Shown: piece after piece, positions 46,150-57,000 of the stretch
Position numbering within the stretch: the stretch's first letter is position 1
Layout of the letters: the number at the start of each line of letters is the position of its first letter
Assembly: GCA_914767715.1 (NCBI GenBank)
Contig: OU612066.1
Span: forward strand, 28,616,283 to 28,680,282
DNA length: 64,000 bases
Direction: 5' to 3'
Source: Membranipora membranacea
Lineage: Eukaryota; Bryozoa; Gymnolaemata; Cheilostomatida; Membraniporidae
Program-made: the position numbers and the translations under genes
The notes under the pieces: generated by a model
The model's database searches: none
Told to the model about the DNA's origin: nothing
What the model saw: the letters and a program-made list of their open reading frames with translations, nothing else

Positions 46150-49100
46150 CTTCAATTCAAACACTCAACACAGGGAATGATGATTCACTTAGTATGATAT
46201 GCAAGTTCTAAGGTTCATATTCCATGCACATCCGCTGTTGCCACAAACATAGATGATACATTACATTGCGTATAGCGCAATGGAGAGCAGAAGTCAACTT
46301 ATACCAAGTTACTACTGTGTGACAGCGGGGTACAATAACTGCCTTTTATTGTCTATCAAGAATGACGGATCTCAAATCATAATGTCTTCATTATTGAATA
46401 AATTGATTATGGAGAGGAGTGGACTCCTATTCTTGCAGTGAAACATACCTTTCTTCCTTTGATACACATCAATGGCATTGCTCGAAAGATGCAACTATGT
46501 TAATTTTTATACATTTTCTTCTTTTCGCAGCTTTGATAATTGTGAGCAGTTTTTTACTTGCTGTGTTCAGTATGTCAACTTTGGGATCTGATACTGTTGT
46601 TGCTATGGTAGCTAAGTAGCAGTCAAGAGCTGTTATCAGTTGTTTACTAACATAATTGGTCATCAATCAAGATTGAGGCCTTCTATAGTTTAAAAAAATC
46701 GTCAGCATTTCATACCATGTTTTGTCGTAATTGTCATAATCAAACTGAGAGAAATGAGAGCCTGCAGAGCATTAGTGATTACACATTGACACCTGTTGTC
46801 ATGAGGAGTCAACGCATGCAACAGGTACAATAAAAGTCCTGTTAAGTGCCCTCATTGTCAGTGTTGCTAGATAAATCCCGAACTGCACAGGTGTCAAGGG
46901 AGCTGAGAAGCAAAGAATACTTTTCTTTTCACGGTGGCGTACACTCCCAGGGTCTTTTGCGTTGAAATATTTTCTCCATTTTTATAAATTTTCAAGTCTT
47001 GGGAATTTTTGACTGTAGTGCAACACAGATTGATTTTGCGCATGGAAATTCATGAATTTTGTAGAATACCTCAATATTAATTTCCTATGCTATCTATCGC
47101 TACCATGAAAGCTATTATCGCAATAGCCAATAATTTCATCAGACAGAAATAATGTTACGTTGTGACAAGTCATGTGACCTTCAGGGAGCCATCGAAACAG
47201 GCAAATAAACAAAATTGAGAGATTTTTGTATCTGGCTATATCTCAAGAAGTTATGCGCATCCATCCTCAAAACTTTTCATTATGTAATTTGTCTCGGAGA
47301 CATTGACGGATATATTGTGAAAGTAAGAAGGTGATAGACCGATTAGCCCAGAAGTTATGAATGAAAAACCATGCAGAAAACCATAATGGTTCTACAATAG
47401 TGTTTTTTTATGCTGTCAGAGTAGAATTCAGCTGTGAGGACACCCAAAAGAAACCACGTGTATTGCACATCATTATCTGCTTGATGCATTGTGAAAAAAA
47501 GCAGTCAAGAGCGAATAATTGAAGGAATATGATGAAATAATTCAACTTCACCTTAATCATGAACCCTTACTCAAAATTCAAAAGCAAAGCTAATTCCAGC
47601 GTTATGCTACAGTTGCCGGGAAGTTCCTTTTCCAGCAAAATATATGATTTTTATGTGGTAATGACGCAATTTCATTAGACATTACGTCCTCAATCCCATC
47701 AAAAGAACACTCCTACCTACATTGTCTTCAATATGTTTTACAATCAGCTGAAACGGAAAACTTTTCAGGAAAAACAAGGATTATCTCAAATATTCACATT
47801 TTGATAGTGTATAGTTGTGTAATTTGTATACTTTAAGTTGTTTTACCATATATTTTTTACAGCCTAAATCACCAGGTAAATCTCGATATTTGAGATTGGA
47901 CCACTATATTCCTTCTCTGTTTTCTGGTTGTCTTCTCTCAAAACAGTCATAGAAAACTCCTCATCTCTAAGTCCTTTGACACAGGCTGCGCATGTGCGAA
48001 CTGTTGAGGCATACGTTCGTCTCTGCAGCATAGGGCTTGAACTAATTCACCTAGTCTGAGTACCAAAATTGGGAAAACAATGGAAACCCATATTTTGGAT
48101 ATATTTGGGCCTAAATGGAACACTGGTTTTGATATCTCATAACCTTGAACCCTGGGAGTTGCCTTTCTTGATGGAAGGCAGCGCCACCACTGCTGTGCTG
48201 CAGAGATAGACTATGTCACAAGGCTATCCTGCAAGCAGAATGCCTTTGACATGAGTTGGTATGAGAAATGTTGGGAATTTAGCTATAATTATATTTAGCA
48301 CTAGGTTGGATACAGATCACTTTCGATAAGGGAACTGAGAGATACGCAACGTAGCAAATAATCATGTATGTGTCTCTGTCTCCTGACTGTTTTAATATTT
48401 GTTGAGAAATATATTCTGGAAGATCTCTTAAAATGTGAAATAGATAAACTCAAATATGATTCGGTAAATGATTAAACTTGGCAGTTGCAGTGTTGTAAGA
48501 AAATTAGTATTAGTACAGTAGTTTGTAGTTGAACACTATCACTGTAACTAGAAAATATTATCATTTCTTACACTGTAAGAATAAATGTCAAATTAACAGG
48601 GCATTGCCCCTATTAATCTAATAGGGTTTACAAATAGGGTTAATAAAGAGGGTTAGTTTAATAACCCTATTCCAAGAAATAGAACAGACATTTTATGCGG
48701 GCTTAACATCGACTAACTGCATTTTCTTTTGGACCGAAGCGTGGCCATCAACTGTCTGGCAGAAATATTTTTTATAACACCGGATCTCCTAATGTGTGTA
48801 AATTAAGCTTGTATAAGTTTAGAAACAGTAAGATCAGAATAGTAAATCCGAGGCCAAATATCCATTATCATCTTAAACTGCCACTGGATTGACTGGCAGA
48901 AGTGATTAATAATGGTTCTCAAAAGTAATTAGCATCAAGGTTCAGCACACCAGTTGGCATTTTCCTCTGGGATAATTCTTAGCTTTTTTCTTCAACACAC
49001 TGAAAACCCTCTCCTGTCTGCTGCCCAATCATAAATTTGTTAAATAACGAGTCCTGGGCTAGACTTGAACCACGGTTTCTTTGGAATCCCAAGCCTAGCA

Positions 49101-49356
49101 ATCTACCTCGAGGCATAAATCACACTTTGGTCTTGCAGCGGTTTCGAAGCACATGAAATTGAACTACCCTGAGATTTATAACCCTAATAGACATCAATGC
49201 ATGGAGAATGACATTGTGGACAACTTAGCTCTAAGATTAAAGTTTTATGGCTTTCCTGCAAGACATTTAAACAGCGATAATCTCTTTCTACGAAATACAA
49301 AATTAACTATGCACTACGACTTAAATGATTGGTCTATATAATTGAGGTGAAAGTGG
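46150..49356. other. Intergenic region between divergent genes
   Basis: Lies between the REJ-like gene (minus strand) and the lectin remnant (plus strand), so it should hold both promoters. No CDS recognised. It contains aatagggtt-type words (48598-48670) and a reverse tRNA-like SINE piece (49045-49112). Similar words near 46930-46970 and 48150-48190 in opposite orientation hint at another foldback repeat. Confidence 0.45.
49045..49112 (-). mobile_element. tRNA-like SINE or tRNA pseudogene
   Basis: On the minus strand gcctcgaggtagattgctag ... ccgtggttcaagtctagccc has a B box (GGTTCAAGTCT) and a weak A box at tRNA spacing. No complete cloverleaf with a paired acceptor stem was found. Confidence 0.45.
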
Positions 49357-49392
49357 TATATATGAGAAATTTTGAAGACAGTTGTCCATTGC
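49357..49392 (+). promoter_or_regulatory. Likely TATA/initiator promoter of the lectin gene
   Basis: TATATATG at 49357 and a CCATT initiator-like start (A at 49388), 31 bp apart, 20 bp upstream of the ATG at 49408. The spacing is textbook, but the words are common in AT-rich DNA. Confidence 0.4.
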
Positions 49393-49407
49393 AACTAAGT
49401 TAGAGCG

Positions 49408-51154
49408 ATGGAACATATCAAAGCCATAATCGTGCTAGGTCAGTAAAATATCTCGTTACTTCTTTTTATATTTGTGTATATGACATTGTTCATTGATATA
49501 TATTGTTTTATCATAATATTATTGTTTATATTTTTGTATATATGACTATGACATGGTCTCACTTTCCAGCGCTGAATGACCAGTATAGCTTATATATCGT
49601 ATATCAAAGTGTCTAGTGAAATGTCCAGATTATTTTTACAAACAGCTAACACCTCAGAATATGCGAAATAACATTATTTTGTTGTTGTAACAGATCCCAC
49701 TCACAGTGCCCACAATCTAACGTATACAGTGCAGTTCACTTTAATTTCCTTATCTGAATTAACAGGAGTGTTGCATTATAAAGTTGTAATTAACCAGCTT
49801 ACACTGTAAATGATGTTTTCCCTTTGTAGTTTGCTGTGTATACACATTTTCTGGTCAGGGACCACCACCAAGCTGCACACATGAACAGTACATAGACAAA
49901 CAATATATTATTGATACTGGAACCTGTGGCCTGCAGGGAGATAATTTCTGCTGCATGGTTTAACCATAGGCTCGAAGATGCGGGTCCAAAATCATGATTC
50001 CTGAACCTGTATCGCTTTGGGGAAGACCATTATGTCGTAAGTGTATGTCAATCCATATTTGTTTTAGGAAATGTTAACGGGCGGTGTTCAAGCTTTTCAA
50101 AGAGAAAATGCTTGATATTTAATCAAATTTGATTTAATGACCATAGGTTCCTGTGACCTGAAGATTTTAGCTGACTGGTACATTGATTTCATGATAACGA
50201 TATTGAGATATATTTTATAGGCGACGACTACCCAAATGGCTTTGATAAGGTGGGTTCTGGTGAAAACAAATCATGTCTTATCCTTGTAACAGACAAGAAA
50301 ACATATGCCGCAGCACAAAAACACTGTAGGAATGAACTATCAGGCGAATTGGTGACTGCAGAAACTCCCTGGAGAAGAGCTAACCTGAAACAATATGTTG
50401 ACAACATTGTTATGATGATTACCCAAGGGCCATACACGCGGTCAACACCTAACTATACTGTATTGTGATGTATTCTCGTGACTTTAAATCTTCCAAAGTG
50501 ATAATGATTATCCAGAAGACCAGACTTTATTGGCATGATTATCATGCCAATAAAATTTGTAAACTGCAACTTAATTGGCATCTGGAAGTTGAATATGATA
50601 CAGAAATGACTTGAATAATTTTACATGAAAGACAATGAATCAAAAACATCCTATCATGCCATGATATATGTCTCGGTCTAGTCTCTGTCTTGTCTCAAAT
50701 TTTGTTCCTGTCCCATTCTCGCCCTGTCTCGCCAAAATCTGACAATTTGATATCACAAAGCATCACCAGACACTACCTTTTGGCAACGATTGAACACAAC
50801 AGACGCATGTAGTGCACAATGATATGCAAAGATGTTTTTGATTCATTGCCTTTCATGTAATCTCACTGCCTATATTTTACAGTTGTCAAAACACTTTCAT
50901 CGGAGCACTAGAGTATCCAACCACAGAAATATTTTCCTGGGATGGATACAGCTCAACACAATTCTGGGACAGGAACGATGATGCAAAATTCCAAGAGTAT
51001 GCTGATGCATGGAAACCTGGCCAACCTAATGACGTCAACAACGATCAAATGTGTAGTCCTAAGGACACAGGATTCAGCAGGATGGGATGATACAAATTGT
51101 GATGCTAATGCGCGGAAATTCATATGTGAGAAAAGATGTCCTACTATAGCGTAA
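49408..51154 (+). pseudogene. C-type lectin gene, decayed (two in-frame stops, one frameshift)
   Basis: Four exons: 49408-49438, 49830-50036, 50221-50464, 50883-51154. Phases 1, 1 and 2 match across exons. Exon 1 plus the start of exon 2 give a signal peptide (MEHIKAIIVLVCCVYTFSG). Exon 3 starts the lectin fold (SCLILVTDKKTYAAAQKHC, then ELVTAETPWRRANLKQYVD). Exon 4 has FIGALEYP, a QPN-D carbohydrate-site-like motif (WKPGQPNDVNNDQ) and the end GWDDTNCDANARKFICEK. Breaks: TAA (49961-49963) and TAG (49967-49969) in exon 2, and a 2-base loss near 51050-51056 (one GT short in a GTGT run) between NDQMC and VVLRTQD. These make a functional product unlikely unless they are sequence errors. C-type lectins are secreted sugar- or protein-binding molecules. 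Confidence 0.75.
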
Positions 51155-51931
51155 AATAGGAATCATTTTGTATAACAATAACAATAATATGGTTTTTAAC
51201 ACAATTACCAAAATAAACTCAATTCACTTCAATTCATTTACATAGAAATCAACTACAACTGATATTCCACTGTAGATGCAGTTTATTGTCTTTGATAAGT
51301 TAAAAAAAAGAGATAATAAAACTCAAATGATACTCACAGTATGTTTGTCCTTAGACTCCACTGCCATTAACTTTCTAACAAAGATCGACTTATTTGAATC
51401 GAGAACACTAAATTAAAATTCATGTCCTTTACTAACTATGTAAAAAGTCAACTGTGCAGCTAAGAGAGTTAAATTTTACAAATGACTATTCAATATTTCT
51501 CCCTTTATGGACACCGTTTTTTGTTGTTTTGCCATGATATATATACCTCTTATCCCCAATCTGTCTTCTTGAACATTTTCTATCTATTTTCAGGTTGACA
51601 TACTATTATTGGTTTTTTGTGTGAAATTCCATTTTTGTGGCAAGTCAGTTTCACACTTTGCGCATGACACAACGAATTATACCAGGTAATGACACAATGT
51701 CATTAGACAAGCATACTATTCCATTCATCCCTCGCATTCAATTATGGATCATCGACATACCACAACATAAGCCTTGCAATCATGGATGATCCACTTTGCC
51801 TGTGTTGTAAATTGTTCCTTGTCTGAATGCTGGCTATATAGCAAGACATGTGGAGATTTGAGATCAAGGCAAATTAAGATCTTGGCAACTCAGATTAGCC
51901 TTGATAATGAGACTATTTAACTCCTTGCTCG
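51155..51931. other. Spacer after the lectin remnant
   Basis: About 780 bp of AT-rich sequence with no recognised exon or repeat end. Confidence 0.45.
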
Positions 51932-53253
51932 ATGTACCCGTACTTAATTTTTTTCATTATTCCTGGTAAATCCACAAAATATTGTCAAGCATTATGGAAT
52001 TTACCAGAACTATGTTTAATTATTCTTCTCGAAAGTCTTGAAGGTTTATTCAAATATTGTTGTCTTTTGTCTTGTTTGCGGTGTTATTTGTCATATGAGG
52101 AAGATGGAAAAACTCAACAATATATTTTCCTGCGGCATGAAAATGTTTTGTTGAGGTCATTTAGCGGAATACTTTTCATACAGTCATGTGACTATACACT
52201 TAAATAGTCCGGCCTGGGTTTCGCAACAAAAGATGTGAAGAAAGTGCTTACCATTTGAAAACTTGATATTTTCACTGAAAATTTATTTACATTTAGGCAG
52301 AGATGGAAATGGAGTCTCAGGCGCTGTCTACACAAGATGGGATCGAACATCTTGTGATGCTGATGCTGCACTGCTGTATGCAGGTTGGTCTATTTGTTCA
52401 TTGCTATGTTTCATTTGCAGAAGACCAGAGTGTATGACATATAAGTTTAAAATTGTTCAAGATCACGTATCCCCATAATAGGTGAAGATGGGGAAAGTTT
52501 AATTTTAAGACACTACTTGGAACTAGGTAAAAGTGGGACACAGATATTAACAAAACCATATCTATTTTTTCAAACTTGTATATACTTTTAATCTGTAAAC
52601 TTAATTAGGTGATTGAGTATAATTGGACTTTGGCCTGTCGGCGCATGAGAGATGGAAACTCCGTATGAAAAGGCATATCTTCATAGGTATCTCTCACATT
52701 GAAATTTATACCCGTGTTTTTTTAGTTCCTGCTATAACTCTAAATAATCATATAAATATCTGTCCTCTTCGAAGACATAATAATACGTAATCTTAGTCAT
52801 TTTTATTGAGAATTATAATAGCTTTATTTTATAACAGAGCACTCCGAAAATCAACCCAGTTCATCATGAAAATTGATCCAAATACAAGGATACAAACACA
52901 TACAATAATTTGTATTATTTGGTCTATATGACCAATTCTTTGTTCATTTTTTTCACAGTTTATTACTTACTTTACACTTACAGGTTTTGCTGCTGGAGGC
53001 GATTACCAGAAATACGGCGGAGGTGTGGATTATCAATGTCTCCATCATGACCCGCAGTATAACGGTCAAGCCAATGTAAAAGATTATAGTACTATAGCTG
53101 GTGCTGAGTTCCAGACTTATACCTGCGGATTATTCCCCGATGATGCTAATGACCAGAATGTGCCATGTGCATGCTGTTATACACCGAGGTCTGCTGTAGT
53201 GATGATACCTTCTAGAAAAATTTGTCCCTCTGGATGGACAAAGGAATATGAAG
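51932..53253 (+). CDS. Short-chain collagen (spongin-type) C-terminal domain gene, incomplete
   Basis: Two clear exons: 52297-52383 (GVSGAVYTRWDRTSCDADA) and 52984-53253 (GGGVDYQCLHHDPQYNGQ, YSTIAGAEFQTYTCG, NQNVPCACCYTPRSAVVMIP, CPSGWTKEYEG). They match the non-collagenous domain found at the end of sponge short-chain collagens and in many secreted invertebrate proteins: VYTRWGRTxC...GGGxxYxCLxxDPxY...Y..IYGAEY...HNVPCAVCYxxxRxxxxMIPxxxxCPxxWTxEYxGYL. Introns are phase 1. A possible first exon at 51932-51965 (MYPYLIFFIIPG) fits the phase and looks signal-like. The second exon ends in phase 1 at GTAAGC, but no following exon with the usual second half (C..D...PxPP....CVVC) was found before the WAP gene. 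The gene is probably truncated or the last exon was missed. Confidence 0.62.
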
Positions 53254-53970
53254 GTAAGCCATCAGGGCAATCTATCAATTACAAAAAATGGTGATCTCAT
53301 TGTTCCTTAACTGAGCGATTATCAAAGTATTGGGTTTTGGTTATCCTTTCCAGTATTCTTATAGTTTTGAGGTCTCACCTCAGTATTGTATAACATACCA
53401 AATTAGAAAAAAAATTGAGGCTACAGCAGGGCTATCGGTTCTGCTGCTAGTGTATACATAGTTTGAGTTCAAGGTGACATCGAGTAACGTAGTGATTATC
53501 AGTTTAGTTGAGACGTACCATCTGTTATAAAAACAATGTTAGAGCACGCACCCTACATCCCTTTGGGGTTGGATTGCGTTGGCTGACAATTGGTATTTTC
53601 TCACTGAATGGTTGGGAGGGAGCCCTCGGAGGAGAAGGTATGAAAATAAAGTCCAATCGCATCAATCCTACAGTAAATGGTGACATTATCCCCGCTGGAA
53701 GTAAGGAAAAGCATTTACAATAATTTAACCACCTTAGCCCATAGGTAATTTCTTCCAGAGACCATGTCCCAAGTGCAAGATAATGCAAGGATTAGTACAT
53801 GAGGAAACAAAACTGAGCAATAAGGAAGAGATAATATGTTTATGATGACATGTATGAGCAATGAAATAATGATTGTGCGAATAATGTCATGTAGGCCTAA
53901 TGATTTGTGATCTTGTGACAAATCACTATGGCAACTATCAAACAAACCAGAAAGGAAAGGATTTCCGAGT
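53254..53970. other. Stretch between the collagen-domain exons and the WAP gene
   Basis: Searched for a third collagen-domain exon without success. Open stretches on both strands at 53508-53788 have no family signature. Confidence 0.45.
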
Positions 53971-53975
53971 CAAAG

Positions 53976-54012
53976 TATAAATACTGATCATTGAGCAGAT
54001 GTCTCTCAGTTT
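53976..54012 (+). promoter_or_regulatory. TATA box and initiator of the WAP gene
   Basis: TATAAATA at 53976-53983 and an initiator TCAGTTT with A at 54008, 32 bp downstream, followed by a 33-nt leader to the ATG at 54042. The two elements are in the standard relation. Confidence 0.6.
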
Positions 54013-54041
54013 CATCCGATGGTAGAGCCTGTCAAGTCATC

Positions 54042-57000
54042 ATGAAGTTTGTTATTCTCTGCATAGCATTAGTTTTTGCTTTTGCTTCGAATGCAGCCGG
54101 TCTCAGTGAGTATCAACCCATTTACTTGTCTAGTTTATTAATACATTGATTAGTGAGGACAATTATCATATTGTTGCCTTCAGAGCAATAGAATAGAGAA
54201 AAAGTCCAAAGTTTGCAAGCATAGGTTTGCCATGATCTTGGTCAAGTGTACTCGTCTAGCGTAGATGTATGTATGTACTGCTCTGCCAGGCTTCAATTTG
54301 ATAGTCATTCTAATTTAGTGTAACTAGAATTGAGATCTAGTTTCATGGTTCTACATTTTGAGTCACGAGACCACTGAACCGTCCTTACAGTTCAATTACG
54401 ATGATATATTCAGCAAAGTCAATCCATGCCTAAAACTAGGTAGAGATAATATCTATGCTCGGACCCTGTTTGGTATTTAGCATTTGATTTCACGTGGTCT
54501 CTCTATGGATATTTGTTTTTTATCTTTCCAGGTATTTCAAAGATAACATGTCCGGTCTGTGTACAAGCACCTTGCCCCTGTGACAGTAAGTATATTCTTG
54601 TAGCTGGAAAGCATCTGGATATTGTTATACAAAATTGATATCAACAAACAGTCCGGTAGTGAATGATCGATTGAGCATCTCAGAGTGTCGTGAAGGCAAT
54701 AAGTAATACTCAATTGTCAATTCATTCAGTTAGGACAAAAATCAGAATTTGTAGAGTTCATCAGGCATTAAATGCACTCCCCCCCCCTCCCCAAGATTAC
54801 ATCCAACAAAACATAACCACCATTACCTGATTAGTCTCATATTAACTTAGCAACAGACTCCAGCTCACCTCCTCATGTCAAAACCAAGTGACATGTCATT
54901 TTTAATTTATGGACCACAAAAAAAGGATAAGATACAATAATTGTTAATGCTACTATCATTTAATTTTTGTCTGTAGTAAAATTAGTATTCCCAAATCAGG
55001 CTAGGCATAAACATCTCTGCTGAAAACATTGAATAACATTGACTGACATTCAATATCTCTTACTTTCAGATCTGTGGCCAACAAAATCTCCATCGTCATC
55101 AGGTATGTACTTAACTAAGTCCAAGTAGGCAGTGGACTGCAGTGGGATTTGAATCGCTAACCTTCAACGCTTGCATGCTGAGCCATCTCCTACTCCTAAC
55201 ACTATACATGTTCCTGATCTTATCTCGCAGCTTACTCATCTTGACTCCAATGTCACTGAGTGGATCTACAGCTTCTTATCTAACAGAGTGCAAAGAACTG
55301 TTGTTGATGGTAAAACTTCAAATGCTATTATAACGAACACTGGCACCCCCCAGGGCTGCTGTCTGTATCATCTTTTGTTCTCCATATATACAAACCGGAT
55401 TACCTCAAACCTGAGTAATGTTACAATAATTAAGTACGCAGATGACACTTGCATCATAGGCTGCATAGCTAATCAATCAGATCTCAACTCCTATTTTGAT
55501 GAAATCAATAGAATTGCTAAACAATGTGCTGATTTAAATCTTTTATTAAACCCTACTAAGACCCAGGAAATGATGCTATCCACCCAATATGTTAAACCTT
55601 CTACCCCTACACTTGTTTTAAATGATACTGCTATTGCTTTTAGTGATAAAGTTAAATATCTTGGTGTATCAGTTGACGATAAGCTGCGTTTTAATGATCA
55701 TGTGCATGGTATAGTTTCAACCGCCTCTCAAAGGATGTATGTAGTCAGGAATTTTGTATTTTTAAGCTCTAAATCACTATCAAATATGCTTTTTAAAAGT
55801 TTTATTGTATCACGAATCTCCTACTGCTTACCCATTATTTTTAAAAGCTTGTATGCTGCTGACAAGCAACGCCTGTGTAAAATTTTCAAGGACGCTATTA
55901 AGTTAGGCATTGAACATCCCGATATATATACCATGATGGACAATCAGACACGAACACTGGCCTTACGCTATATTCACGATGAGGATCATTTCATCAATGA
56001 TTTGTTGAGTAAATGTCCATCTGGCAGATACCGTACAGTAAAACATAGAAGCTCACTGGGGAGAGACTGTTTTCTGCGTCATATCACTCTTATTTTAAAC
56101 GAAATACTTTTTTAGACAGAGATTTGATTTTTTATTCCAAGTGTCTTCGCTTTTTTCTTGCTGATTCAAAGTGCCAGCAATTACACTGTATTTCGCGACT
56201 CATTTTTTCTTTTAATAATGCTGTCAGTGATAGTAATAAAATCCATCCATCCATCCATCCATCCAAGCTTCACAGGATATATCGTTATGATCCAATTTTT
56301 TTGGTATGTTTGTTGGCGAGCCAAACCATTTTCTGTGGAGAAGGGATATCATGTTAGATATGTATAAATAGTACATATATAAAATAAAACAACTTGATTG
56401 TAGCGTAATCTAATATTATCAACTGGGAATTGAGGCCTGAAGAAACAGTGATCATTCTTGCCTTGCCATAAACCACAAGAATTCTGGCCAACTGTGTCAC
56501 AAACAAATAAAAACGGCATGGAAGGTGTCAATCAATCCGTTTTCTAGAGACAGACCGATTATATCTGTGTTATGCTCATTCTGAAAGTCACCTTTTCTTT
56601 CTTAGAAGGACGTTGCCCATCTTCTGTCAGTGGTTTTGGTACTTGTGTTGAGGCTTGTGGACTAAGCCAAGCATACAGCCTAAGTGCTCTGAGTGGTGGA
56701 GCTGGAGGCTGCCCTGCTGGAAAGCTCTGTTGTTCAAACGGATGTGGACACACATGTCAAACACCTATTTTCGGTAAGTAGTGAATATTTTTTGGAAAAT
56801 ATACTTGTGCTGTTCTGATTCACACAGTAAAATGCATTTATTACTAAAAGCCATAAACACATAAATACTCTAGACTGGAAACTATTGGCTATGTGATACA
56901 TGCTTAGTGTCCTCTCTCATTCGGTGCATTCCTCATGTCACTGTGCTGTTCACTTTTTTACTGTAGTTCATGGGACAGAGTAGGAATTATGTCCCCATAC

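Noticed and set aside
49958-49969. True 12-nt spliceosomal intron
   Set aside because: Below any known spliceosomal size and the gene has a separate frameshift; kept only as a curiosity.
53508-53788. Overlapping open stretches on both strands
   Set aside because: Considered as the missing collagen-domain exon; lacks its Cys pattern and has no phase-1 acceptor.
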